Shown here: in pieces, positions 8,273 to 14,681 of the stretch | How the letters are laid out: the number at the start of each line of letters is the position of its first letter | Position numbering within the stretch: position 1 is the first letter of the stretch | Program-made: the position numbers and the translations under genes | NCBI GenBank assembly: GCA_902571335.1 | Contig: CACGBT010000015.1 | Location: forward strand, 1 to 34,979 | DNA: 34,979 nucleotides | Source of the DNA: an uncultured Prochlorococcus sp. | GTDB lineage: Bacteria > Cyanobacteriota > Cyanobacteriia > PCC-6307 > Cyanobiaceae | Reading direction: 5' to 3' | Notes under the pieces: generated by a model | Database searches by the model: none | What the model was told of the DNA's origin: nothing | Seen by the model: only the letters and a program-made list of their open reading frames with translations

Positions 8273-8395
8273 TTATAGGCAATTACATTTACCGCCCTTC
8301 CAATTAGAGCATTTTTTCTTTTTACATTTCTTTTTTTTACTTTTATATTTTTTTTTAGTTAATAGCAGTTCAGAAAAACTGTACTCTAAATTCAT
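8273..8395 (-). CDS. 40-residue Lys/Cys-rich peptide, possible metal-binding protein
   Basis: An ATG at 8395 opens 40 codons ending in TAA at 8273-8275. The first 13 residues are ordinary (MNLEYSFSELLLT). The remainder is a dense basic block with four cysteines: KKKKCKKKKCSNWKGGKCNC followed by a final Leu. Spacing is C-x4-C-x7-C-x-C. Fourteen Lys in 40 residues makes it strongly positive. The Fur-box-like element at 8402-8430 sits 7 nt upstream of its ATG. It is convergent to the FutC-type gene (8 nt apart) and divergent from ferritin. It could bind metal, an iron-sulfur cluster or nucleic acid. The A-rich codons warn that this could be a chance frame in AT-rich DNA, but four clustered Cys argue against that. 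Confidence 0.5.
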   Translation of the reverse strand: MNLEYSFSELLLTKKKYKSKKKKCKKKKCSNWKGGKCNCL

Positions 8396-8401
8396 TTATA
8401 G

Positions 8402-8430
8402 TATTGCAAGTGATTTTCATTATCATATTA
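8402..8430 (+). promoter_or_regulatory. Fur-box-like site upstream of ferritin
   Basis: Contains TGATTTTCATTATCA, which matches the 7-1-7 Fur consensus (TGATAATnATTATCA) at 12 of 14 positions, preceded by TTGCAA as in many bacterial Fur sites. It is 26/29 identical to the element at 9982-10010. It lies between the divergent Lys/Cys peptide and ferritin, and a TATAAT -10 element follows 5 nt later on the plus strand. Confidence 0.65.
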
Positions 8431-8435
8431 TTTAA

Positions 8436-8441
8436 TATAAT
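8436..8441 (+). promoter_or_regulatory. -10 element for ferritin
   Basis: A perfect TATAAT hexamer 68 nt upstream of the ferritin ATG. The Fur-box-like site ends 5 nt before it and so covers the -35 position, the place where a repressor would block polymerase. Confidence 0.45.
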
Positions 8442-8508
8442 TTAAAGGATTTATTAATTACTAATTTATACAAAATGTTGTATTATTTATTCAGATACTT
8501 AGTTGAAT

Positions 8509-9063
8509 ATGAATGAAAATAATTTAAAAACAAAGAAATTAATCAATTTTGGTCCATCTGGAAGAGCTGTTGCTCAGCCGATAGACAATAGTTTATTGGA
8601 TAACATTTTTGAACATCTAACAATGGAAAGATATGCCAATGTTCAATATTTTTCTATGTATCTATGGTTTCAAGAACGTGATTTAAATGGATTTGCCTCT
8701 CATTTTCTAAGTGAATCACAAGGCGAAATGGAACATGCTCAGAAATTTGCAGATTACTTAATCGCAAGAGGACAAAGCGTAAAATTAGATGAAATTCCTG
8801 CACCTGTTCAAACATGGGATTCTATAGAGGAGCTGATTTCTTATTCTTTTAACATGGAGGCTGATTTAACTTCATCTCTACAACAACTTTATTCCATATC
8901 AGAAAGAATTTCAGATACAAGAACTAACGTATTTTTAGATCCAATCATTGAGGCTCAAACACAATCAGAAGATGAATTTGCGAACATACTGGGCAAGGTA
9001 AAGTTTGCTTCTAATCAACCTTCGGCAATATTACTAATAGATAGTGATTTAAAGAAAAAATAA
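8509..9063 (+). CDS. ftn: Ferritin, bacterial non-heme type
   Basis: 184 residues from the ATG at 8509 (a TTG at 8503 would add two). It oxidises Fe(II) and stores ferric mineral in a 24-subunit cage. The four-helix bundle carries the ferroxidase residues: Glu40 in LTMERYANVQYF, Glu73 and His76 in SQGEMEHAQKF, and a later EAQTQSEDEF segment that supplies the B-site Glu/Gln. The N-terminal extension with SGRAVAQPID and the ERDLNGFASHF helix resemble ferritins of marine picocyanobacteria. The promoter carries a Fur-box-like site. The last 15 nt overlap the 3' end of the convergent gene at 9049-9336. Confidence 0.93.
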   Translation: MNENNLKTKKLINFGPSGRAVAQPIDNSLLDNIFEHLTMERYANVQYFSMYLWFQERDLNGFASHFLSESQGEMEHAQKFADYLIARGQSVKLDEIPAPVQTWDSIEELISYSFNMEADLTSSLQQLYSISERISDTRTNVFLDPIIEAQTQSEDEFANILGKVKFASNQPSAILLIDSDLKKK

Positions 9064-9336
9064 ATTACTTTCAAATTTATTTTCATTCAATGTCCTTTTG
9101 GTTATTTCAAAAAGTAAATTCGAAAAGTTAATTTTCTCATTATTTTTATTTAAGAGTTCAGCTATTTTATGAATCTCATTAACTCTTTTAAAAATATTGT
9201 TGTTTTCAGCAAATAATCTTCCCTTCAATGCTTTATTTTCTGTAGTTTTATAGGATTGCTTAATATTTCTGAGTCTATTCGATAAAACATCAACTTCCAT
9301 TAACAAGTTGTTTGTAAGTGATTGTGATTCCTTCAT
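9049..9336 (-). CDS. Coiled-coil hypothetical protein
   Basis: 95 residues if the ATG at 9336 is used (start MKESQSLTNNLLMEVDVL). A longer frame to 9378 exists, but that start would lie inside the upstream regulator gene. With the 9336 start there is a 4-nt gap after the regulator's stop, typical of a tight operon. The protein is Asn/Lys/Glu-rich and helical with heptad-like spacing (LSNRLRNIKQSY, FKRVNEIHKIAELL). No known domain is recognised. Its place directly after a Crp-family regulator suggests co-expression. It overlaps the ferritin 3' end by 15 nt in the opposite orientation. Confidence 0.6.
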   Translation of the reverse strand: MKESQSLTNNLLMEVDVLSNRLRNIKQSYKTTENKALKGRLFAENNNIFKRVNEIHKIAELLNKNNEKINFSNLLFEITKRTLNENKFESNLFFL

Positions 9337-9340
9337 ATTT

Positions 9341-9928
9341 TTATAGCGGCGATGTTTCAATAAAAGAAGGAGCAACACTGACTGTTTGGGTCCCGATAGG
9401 AGCTATTAATAACTCAGATGATCTTAATTTAGAAATTAATCTTGTTGATGTTACTCGTGTAGAACCGATTAATTCGCCAATCCTTTCGTGAGTTAACCTA
9501 AAAGGTAACTCGCACCATTGGCCACATCTTCTACCTAGACGATTTACTAGTATTGAAAACAAGGCTTGTAATCGCTGTTCTGCATTTCCTAAATGTCTAA
9601 TTCTAAGGAGTTGCAAAGTCCATTCATTTACTGCGTCGAAACCCATATTCTCATCAATATTTACATTGCTGTGAAAAGACAAATCTGTTAGAGCTTCAAC
9701 GCAGACACCTTCGCTACATAAAAGGTCTGTCCTTAATTGATCTCCTGATTGTAAAAATGCGAGTGTCATTCCTTCAGTTTCTTCACAAGGACAATAAACT
9801 CTTGCAATTCCACTCTCGACTTCTAGGCAAGTCCCTTTTGGTCTTGACGAAGGATCTATTAATACGGATTGTCCAGTTATTATCCTTACTAATTTTGAGG
9901 GAGATTCTCCATAACTATGGAAATTCAT
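9341..9928 (-). CDS. Crp/Fnr-family transcription regulator, cysteine-rich
   Basis: 195 residues from the ATG at 9928. An upstream in-frame start at 9961 would run through the Fur-box-like palindrome and add a low-complexity Ile/Phe stretch, so I prefer 9928. Residues about 15-95 form a cNMP-binding-type beta roll without a clear cyclic-nucleotide phosphate cassette. Residues about 100-130 are the dimer helix, and LTHERIGELIGSTRVTSTRL at about 145-164 is the Crp-type helix-turn-helix. Seven cysteines are present (34, 46, 48, 71, 76, 135, 139), several in pairs (CPC, CSEGVC, CGQWC), suggesting redox, metal or iron-sulfur sensing. Next to ferritin and under a Fur-like site, an iron-responsive role is likely (inference). 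Confidence 0.85.
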   Translation of the reverse strand: MNFHSYGESPSKLVRIITGQSVLIDPSSRPKGTCLEVESGIARVYCPCEETEGMTLAFLQSGDQLRTDLLCSEGVCVEALTDLSFHSNVNIDENMGFDAVNEWTLQLLRIRHLGNAEQRLQALFSILVNRLGRRCGQWCELPFRLTHERIGELIGSTRVTSTRLISKLRSSELLIAPIGTQTVSVAPSFIETSPL

Positions 9929-9938
9929 CAGAAAAAAT

Positions 9939-9961
9939 TTGATAATGAGAATTATTATCAA
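9939..9961. promoter_or_regulatory. Fur-box-like palindrome in front of the Crp-family gene
   Basis: TTGATAAT and ATTATCAA form a perfect 8-bp inverted repeat around a 7-nt spacer. Positions 9941-9959 match the classical 19-bp Fur consensus GATAATGATAATCATTATC at 17 of 19. It ends about 10 nt upstream of the regulator's chosen ATG. Confidence 0.65.
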
Positions 9962-9981
9962 TTATGCACTATAAATTAACT

Positions 9982-10010
9982 TATTGCAATAGATTCTCAT
10001 TATCATATTA
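9982..10010 (+). promoter_or_regulatory. Second Fur-box-like site, near-copy of the ferritin one
   Basis: 26 of 29 bases are identical to 8402-8430, including TATTGCAA at the start and TCATTATCATATTA at the end. It matches the 7-1-7 Fur model at 11 of 14. It lies between the divergent Crp-family and zinc-ribbon genes and could act on either. Confidence 0.55.
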
Positions 10011-10044
10011 ATTCTGAAGTTTTTCTTTACATAGTATTTAGCAA

Positions 10045-10050
10045 TATAAT
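10045..10050 (+). promoter_or_regulatory. -10 element for the zinc-ribbon gene
   Basis: Perfect TATAAT 26 nt upstream of the ATG at 10077. A 14-bp perfect palindrome (CTAAAAATTTTTAG, 10063-10076) fills the space just before the ATG, where a ribosome binding site would be; no Shine-Dalgarno is visible. Confidence 0.4.
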
Positions 10051-10076
10051 TTAGATAGATTACTAAAAATTTTTAG

Positions 10077-10265
10077 ATGAGCGTAAATAGAGTTTGTTTT
10101 TATTGTGGAAGTTCTTCGTTTGTCTCAGATCGTTCTTTAGGAGGTAAGATTGTCTGTTCTAAATGTGGATCTTCTTCATTTAAAAATAAATCCTCTTCAT
10201 TTTTAAAAAGCAAAAAGTTTGTATTTCTTGCTATTGCCATAGCTATTTTTATAATTGTTATTTAG
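10077..10265 (+). CDS. Small zinc-ribbon protein with C-terminal membrane helix
   Basis: 62 residues. The N-terminal half has two CxxC knuckles, VCFYCGSSSF and VCSKCGSSSF, spaced 17 residues apart and nearly repeating each other, which is a rubredoxin-like or zinc-ribbon fold. A Ser/Lys-rich linker leads to a C-terminal helix FVFLAIAIAIFIIVI that anchors it, with the ribbon presumably in the cytoplasm. It is divergent from the Crp-family regulator and shares its Fur-like regulatory region. The last 8 nt overlap the convergent ABC ATPase gene. Iron as well as zinc could occupy the four-Cys site; the partner is unknown. Confidence 0.7.
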   Translation: MSVNRVCFYCGSSSFVSDRSLGGKIVCSKCGSSSFKNKSSSFLKSKKFVFLAIAIAIFIIVI

Positions 10266-11046
10266 ATAATCTGTTTATATTCCAAAGTCCATTATTTTTA
10301 GCCACTTCTACATCAATGCTGTATAACTTATTAAGATTCTTACTATTTATAACCTTATTTTGATGTCCATCAGCGATTATCTTGCCATCTTTTATCATTA
10401 GGACGCGATCATATATTCTTGTAATCATAGAGATATCATGAGTAACGCAAAAAATTCTGGTATTTAATTTTGATAATTCATTAATCTTATCAAGTACAAA
10501 AAACTTTGATTTATAATCTAAATTTGCAATTGGTTCATCTAGGATCAAGATATCTGGTTTTTTTATTAACGCCCTAGCAATGAGAGAAATTTTTTTTTCT
10601 CCATCTGATAAATAGGAAAAATATTTTTTAGATAAATTAGAAATATTCATTTTCTTCATTATTTTTTCAACCTTATAAGAGTCTCTTTCTGATTTATTTT
10701 TAACGTAACAATACCTTCCATATAGTCCACTTAAAATTAAATCAAAAACTTGCAGATTTGGATTTATTCTATTTTTTATATCATTATTTACGGTACTTAT
10801 TCTTTTTCTTAGTTCCCATAAATTTATAAGTTCTTTGCCAAATATTTTTAATTTCGATTCATTAGCTATTACAGGATATATGTTTCTATTAATTACTTCT
10901 ATTAAAGATGATTTACCTGAGCCATTTGGTCCAATTAATATTACATTCTCTGAATACGCTATCTTTAAATTTAAATCTTTAATTACTTTAAAGCCATTTT
11001 TAAAACAATTTATATTTTTTGCCTCAAGCCAGAAGTTATTAACCAC
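10258..11046 (-). CDS. Orphan ABC transporter ATPase with variant signature
   Basis: 262 residues from a GTG at 11046 that overlaps by one base the TAG of the small membrane ORF before it (TAGTG). Motifs: Walker A GPNGSGKSS, signature YLSDGEKKISLIARAL (LSDGE in place of LSGGQ), Walker B ILILDEPIANLD, H-loop CVTHDISM. The overall layout resembles YlmA/ModF-type and metal-chelate importer ATPases. No permease is encoded beside it. It is the last gene of a minus-strand run beginning with the Rieske oxygenase. Cysteines occur outside the motifs. Substrate cannot be stated; metal transport is a guess from the neighbourhood. Confidence 0.75.
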   Translation of the reverse strand: MVNNFWLEAKNINCFKNGFKVIKDLNLKIAYSENVILIGPNGSGKSSLIEVINRNIYPVIANESKLKIFGKELINLWELRKRISTVNNDIKNRINPNLQVFDLILSGLYGRYCYVKNKSERDSYKVEKIMKKMNISNLSKKYFSYLSDGEKKISLIARALIKKPDILILDEPIANLDYKSKFFVLDKINELSKLNTRIFCVTHDISMITRIYDRVLMIKDGKIIADGHQNKVINSKNLNKLYSIDVEVAKNNGLWNINRLSK

Positions 11047-11147
11047 TAGAACTTATTACTCCAAAATATAATTAATTGAATTGAGCTTAAAATAAATATC
11101 AATAGATAAAGCCAATTCAACCATGAAGGTCTATTTACTTTCTTCAT
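11046..11147 (-). CDS. 33-residue membrane peptide, or detached tail of the Rieske protein
   Basis: ATG at 11147, TAG at 11046-11048. The peptide is MKKVNRPSW followed by one hydrophobic helix (LNWLYLLIFILSSIQLIIFW) and a short polar end. It is in the same reading frame as the Rieske gene, separated from it only by TAA and one TTT codon. It could be an independent small protein made by re-initiation. It could also be the second helix of a C-terminal hairpin that one stop codon has cut off. Its stop overlaps the GTG of the ABC ATPase, so translation of the two is probably coupled. Confidence 0.5.
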   Translation of the reverse strand: MKKVNRPSWLNWLYLLIFILSSIQLIIFWSNKF

Positions 11148-11150
11148 AAA

Positions 11151-12473
11151 TTATATTATTAACATAAAAAATATAAGTGGAGCAGCAAATCTTATAAATG
11201 TTTTTCTTATAATATTTATATTATTTATGATTTCTAATTTCTTTACCTCAGGTGGATATTTCATTATAACTTTGTCGTATACATTGAGATTTTGAGTTTT
11301 ATTAATATTTCTCCAAGGTTCATCTTTATCTTCAGACTTCTTATACCATTTCCAAAAGTAATTTATTATTCTATCTTCTCCCAATAATTTTATTTCATCT
11401 TTACTTACATATCCCATATTATGATTATATGTTTGCGTTTTTAAAATCATATAATCCTCATCAAATATCTTATAAAAAATCTTTCTTTGATTCTCTTTAA
11501 ATAATAAGAGGTTGTTAAGTAGTTTATTTTGTAGAAATTTCCTATAGTGCCTAACTATTACTCTTGCTTTGTTATCTCCCAGCGGAATATGATCTAAAAC
11601 TTGTAAATATCTAGCTGTAGAAGGATCGCCTTTATAAATTAATATCCGACCAGGTGGAATGTATCTTATCCGAATAAATTCATTTTTAGGGTTGTTCTTG
11701 TAGTAATAAATACTTTCAATATATTTGGGTGTAACATTAATTTTCTGGTTGAAACTAACTAGTACATTTTTATTAACATCTTTATCAGGAATTGTATCGC
11801 CGTGAACCCAAAATAGATGAAGGATATCTAAGTGATTTTCAATTATCCTTGACCAATCACATTTAAAGTCGACTAATGCTTCTTCAAATACATAATCATT
11901 TTCTGAAAAGCCATTATCGGTTAAATCGTAGTTACTTATTGGTGAATCTTCACTAATATTGTTTAAATCGGTCTCGGATTTTTTAGAGTAATGTACAAAA
12001 ATATATCCATTCTTTTCTAGAGCTTTGTATTGAGATAAGTGAATTCTTTTGGCGTAGTTATCGTAGTTATTATCAACTATGTGACTACATGTTATTCTAT
12101 CTAGATTTTGGCAACTTCCAACAGATGAAAATTTAGCTCCATGATATGGACAGGTTATAACTCCATCTGATAGTGTTCCTCCAAAAAAAGAGGCTCCCCT
12201 ATGTGGACAAATATTTTTAATGCATCTAACGTTTTCATTCTCATCTCTATAAAGAACAAGAGGCTCATTATAGAGTGAAAAATAATTCAGCTTATTTTTT
12301 TTTAGTTCTTTTGAAGGACAAATTGCATACCAACCAAATAAACCTATTTTTAATTCATTTTGATTTTCTCTAATTTCTAACGAGTCAATTTTTACTACCG
12401 TTCCTTTTTTAAATGGCTTAAGAACAGTATTAAAGTCTTTTGATTTAAAAAAATTAATTTGTCTGTTATCCAT
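11151..12473 (-). CDS. Rieske non-heme iron oxygenase, pheophorbide a oxygenase/Lls1-like
   Basis: 440 residues. The N-terminal Rieske domain carries the 2Fe-2S ligands in CPHRGASFF and CPYHGAKF (C-x-H ... C-x2-H, about residues 88-111). The mononuclear iron site follows at RIIENHLDILHLFWVHGD, with the two His and an upstream Asp in the usual pattern. The length, a C-terminal basic region and a hydrophobic end place it with the membrane-bound pheophorbide a oxygenase / Lls1 / Tic55 family that opens or modifies chlorophyll-derived rings; the substrate here is unknown. The C-terminus ends abruptly in FAAPLIFFMLII, a short helix, before TAA. The same frame then continues into a second helix (see 11046-11147). 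It needs iron twice over and sits in an iron-themed locus. Confidence 0.85.
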   Translation of the reverse strand: MDNRQINFFKSKDFNTVLKPFKKGTVVKIDSLEIRENQNELKIGLFGWYAICPSKELKKNKLNYFSLYNEPLVLYRDENENVRCIKNICPHRGASFFGGTLSDGVITCPYHGAKFSSVGSCQNLDRITCSHIVDNNYDNYAKRIHLSQYKALEKNGYIFVHYSKKSETDLNNISEDSPISNYDLTDNGFSENDYVFEEALVDFKCDWSRIIENHLDILHLFWVHGDTIPDKDVNKNVLVSFNQKINVTPKYIESIYYYKNNPKNEFIRIRYIPPGRILIYKGDPSTARYLQVLDHIPLGDNKARVIVRHYRKFLQNKLLNNLLLFKENQRKIFYKIFDEDYMILKTQTYNHNMGYVSKDEIKLLGEDRIINYFWKWYKKSEDKDEPWRNINKTQNLNVYDKVIMKYPPEVKKLEIINNINIIRKTFIRFAAPLIFFMLII

Positions 12474-12630
12474 AAATTAATTTCTTTTTTAATTGACTGT
12501 TTATCTTTCGGAACTATAACCCAAGTAAATAATCAATTTCTTATAAAAATAAAATTCTCTATTATTTGTAGCAATAATTATGTAGTTATTGAAAAATATT
12601 GATTCCCTTTCGTATTTATGTATCTTTATT

Positions 12631-12825
12631 TCATGTTTTTTGTATCTTTTGTGATGCTTTCAAATTTTTTATGTAATCAATAGCATCATCAATATTTTTG
12701 TGGAAATTACACTGGCCTAAATAACAACCTATAAATCTTAAGAATTTTCTCTTGCCACCAATAATCTCATATCTATGTATAGTTCCCCCATCTATAGGAG
12801 CGTATATAAGTTCTGGTAGTGCCAT
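12631..12825 (-). CDS. Small hypothetical protein
   Basis: 64 residues from the ATG at 12825 (start MALPELIYAPIDGGTIHRYE); a TTG-initiated extension to 12849 is less likely. It has a beta-rich first half (GGTIHRYEIIGGKRKFLRF) with two Cys in GCYLGQCNFH and a helical second half. No family is recognised. The C-x5-C-x2-H cluster might bind a metal. It is separated from the Rieske gene by about 157 nt that hold only a weak inverted repeat (CAATAA/TTATTG, near 12570-12590). Confidence 0.55.
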   Translation of the reverse strand: MALPELIYAPIDGGTIHRYEIIGGKRKFLRFIGCYLGQCNFHKNIDDAIDYIKNLKASQKIQKT

Positions 12826-13188
12826 ATTTAATTTGTATTTAATACACAATTAAAGAATAATTCATGTTCTAATACATTTCCATAGCTCAATTCATATATT
12901 TAATAATTAATTTACTTATTCTTGGATAATTATTTATTGAATACCCAAGTATTATTTGTTATCTATTAATTATTGATAGGGATTTTATTATGCCAAAAGC
13001 ATTTTGGCGTTTTTAAAAAAACTACCAAAAAAAATTCAAACTAAAAAGTACTCAATTAGAAAGTTTTTATCTTCAAAAATATGAAATAGCTTTTATGTTC
13101 AACACTTTTTAATTTCTATATTTTTAATAAAACTTAGTCCGCAAAGTTAAATTCTAAACTATATTAACCCTGCAATTTATGAAATTTT
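12826..13188. other. Intergenic stretch with an orphan terminator
   Basis: 363 nt with no credible protein gene in any frame. Very AT-rich. The only clear element is a terminator-like hairpin at 12992-13014 on the plus strand, with no plus-strand gene upstream for more than 2.5 kb. The rest shows poly-A/T tracts and presumably the promoter of the secreted protein gene that starts at 13189. Confidence 0.5.
12992..13014 (+). terminator. Rho-independent terminator without an upstream gene
   Basis: GCCAAAA and TTTTGGC form a perfect 7-bp stem around a GCA loop, followed after one base by five T. Read on the minus strand there is no T-tract after the hairpin, so it is directional. No plus-strand coding gene ends near it; a small RNA transcribed across about 12880-13014 would explain it. 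Confidence 0.55.
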
Positions 13189-13530
13189 ATGATCAAAAGA
13201 GTTTTTACGATATTCATTTTAACTTTGCTTCTTCTATTTAATAGTCCAGTTTACTCATTAGATACTTCCTCTAAAACTCTTGAAAAGTATACTAAAAAGA
13301 TTTCTAATAAGTTCACTAGAACTTATTGCAACACTTCCAAATTCGGGATTTCTTATGATGGAGCTTTGGCATTTGCTATTGGAGAGACTAATAAGGAATT
13401 TAAAAATAATAAACTCAATAAGTTTATAGATTATTCTCTATTAAAAAATTCAATAGTGAATGATTTAGAAAATAATTGCCAAGTTTATGATTTTGCTATT
13501 AGTAAATTAGAAAATTTAAAATTCAACTAG
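13189..13530 (+). CDS. Small secreted hypothetical protein
   Basis: 113 residues. Residues 1-23 are a signal peptide: MIKR, hydrophobic core VFTIFILTLLLLF, cleavage region PVYSLD. The mature part is Lys/Asn-rich with two cysteines (TYCNTS and NNCQVY) that could form a disulfide in the lumen or periplasm. GISYDGALAFAIGETNKEF may mark a conserved core. No named domain is recognised. It stands alone on the plus strand, convergent with the small membrane protein gene that follows. Confidence 0.65.
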   Translation: MIKRVFTIFILTLLLLFNSPVYSLDTSSKTLEKYTKKISNKFTRTYCNTSKFGISYDGALAFAIGETNKEFKNNKLNKFIDYSLLKNSIVNDLENNCQVYDFAISKLENLKFN

Positions 13531-13552
13531 AAAAATGTAAATTGTTAAAGTC

Positions 13553-13735
13553 TTATTTTTTACCTATCCAATCATTGGGTTTCTCCATCATCCATTCGAA
13601 AACCCCCTTAGCATCAAGGTTTTTAGATGCATAAACAAATAAAACTGGAAATATTAAAATTACCGCGCCAATAACTGCTAACTCTATCTTGCCGATCCCC
13701 ATCTCAGTTACTGTTAAAGCAAAATAATTAATCAT
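13553..13735 (-). CDS. Small single-helix membrane protein
   Basis: 60 residues from the ATG at 13735. A GTG at 13795 would lengthen it to 80, and the ATG at 13702 (MGIGKIEL) would shorten it to 49. One transmembrane helix (LAVIGAVILIFPVLFVYA) is followed by a polar tail SKNLDAKGVFEWMMEKPNDW ending in IGKK. The tail looks conserved and cytoplasmic or stromal in type. Its size and layout resemble accessory subunits of photosynthetic complexes, but I cannot assign it. Confidence 0.6.
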   Translation of the reverse strand: MINYFALTVTEMGIGKIELAVIGAVILIFPVLFVYASKNLDAKGVFEWMMEKPNDWIGKK

Positions 13736-13906
13736 TATCTTTATTGAATTAAAATTTATATCTACATAATTTACAAAAAATTTTAATTCTTTCACTTTTC
13801 TATGAGAAATCTTAATTTTTTATAGTGAAATATATTTGTATAAAGTACCTATTTTATTGGTGCAGGCTTTTTAATAATTTTAATAATATGCTTCTGTTTG
13901 ACGGTT

Positions 13907-14050
13907 ATGAATCATGAAATTATTATTTCCACACCTTTTTTTGCAATCTTGATTGGATTTATAGTTTTTAGAATTTTAAAAAAAAGAAAGAGATCAGCTA
14001 AAAGTATTTATAAATTAATAGATGATTTAGAAAAAAAATACATTTATTAA
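13907..14050 (+). CDS. Small membrane protein, hypothetical
   Basis: 47 residues. Begins MNHEIIISTP, has one helix FFAILIGFIVFRIL, then a strongly basic patch KKRKRSAK and a short acidic helix. The positive patch after the helix puts the C-terminus in the cytoplasm. No ribosome binding site or promoter is obvious. It fits the gap between two minus-strand genes and ends 19 nt before the convergent gene's stop. Confidence 0.45.
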   Translation: MNHEIIISTPFFAILIGFIVFRILKKRKRSAKSIYKLIDDLEKKYIY

Positions 14051-14069
14051 TTTCTTTTGTAGGAAAAAA

Positions 14070-14366
14070 TCAATCAAATTCTATACCAACTTCCTCTTTT
14101 AAATCTCTCTCCAAATCTGGAAGATGTGGTTCAACCCAATGGTCTTTGTTATCAATACCAGCTGCATTTACATAATTCATAATGTGTTGATCAACTTGCT
14201 TGAAAAGATCATGCAAATTTAAATCCATACGAATATCATGCGCAATTTCAGAGACTTGTTTTTCAGTTAGACAATGATCTGGATGAAGTAAATCACAACA
14301 GGGAATTCTCTTCTCAATCAATTCATTTAAATTGATTTTTATTTCGTAATCTTGATGTACGGTCAT
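14070..14366 (-). CDS. Small soluble hypothetical protein, His/Asp-rich
   Basis: 98 residues, acidic and helical. Contains a Cys/His-rich segment RIPCCDLLHPDHCLTEKQ and several more His (HDIRMDLNLHDLF, HIMNYV, DHWVEPHLPDL). The CC...H...H-C arrangement could bind a metal, but no named domain is recognised. The ATG at 14366 is the only sensible start. It is followed on the same strand, with convergent small ORFs around, by no obvious partner. Confidence 0.6.
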   Translation of the reverse strand: MTVHQDYEIKINLNELIEKRIPCCDLLHPDHCLTEKQVSEIAHDIRMDLNLHDLFKQVDQHIMNYVNAAGIDNKDHWVEPHLPDLERDLKEEVGIEFD

Positions 14367-14461
14367 TTATTTTAAATCTTTAATCTTAATTCTAATTACG
14401 TTTAAGGTTTTGTATATATTTAGTCAAGAAACAAAGTTTTTTTATTATGAAGTGAATAATT

Positions 14462-14605
14462 TTAAATAAATAGATCTTCTAAATCTTTATACAAATCATC
14501 ATTTTCTTTTTCTTTAGGGTCAAGGTGATCTAGTGAAAGTTCTTTTTTTGAGGTGTAGAAAAGATATCCAAGGGCTCCTAAAAGTAAAGTTGTTGGTAAA
14601 ATCAT
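14462..14605 (-). CDS. Small membrane protein, hypothetical
   Basis: 47 residues from the ATG at 14605; an ATG two codons upstream (14611) would give 49. The first 17 residues are hydrophobic (MILPTTLLLGALGYLFY). The remainder is highly charged and acidic (SLDHLDPKEKENDDLYKDLE). This anchor-plus-acidic-tail layout is common among picocyanobacterial micro-proteins. It is divergent from the RHH-like gene, and the inverted repeat near 14637-14662 lies between the two. Confidence 0.5.
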   Translation of the reverse strand: MILPTTLLLGALGYLFYTSKKELSLDHLDPKEKENDDLYKDLEDLFI

Positions 14606-14636
14606 TAACATTCAATTGACTTATAATGAATATAGT

Positions 14637-14662
14637 GCAACACTTACTACAGTCAAGTGCTG
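14637..14662. promoter_or_regulatory. Inverted repeat upstream of the RHH-like gene (candidate operator)
   Basis: GCAACACTT (14637-14645) and AAGTGCTG (14655-14662) form an imperfect inverted repeat (7 of 8 positions) around a 9-nt spacer, in the gap before the ATG at 14682. The same AGTGYTG motif recurs just after the gene at 15082-15099. Confidence 0.4.
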
Positions 14663-14681
14663 AACTTTAATTAATTTATAA

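Noticed and set aside
12991..13017. Eight-codon frame inside the orphan hairpin
   Set aside because: The hairpin plus T-tract explains the sequence fully as a terminator; eight codons are too short to support.
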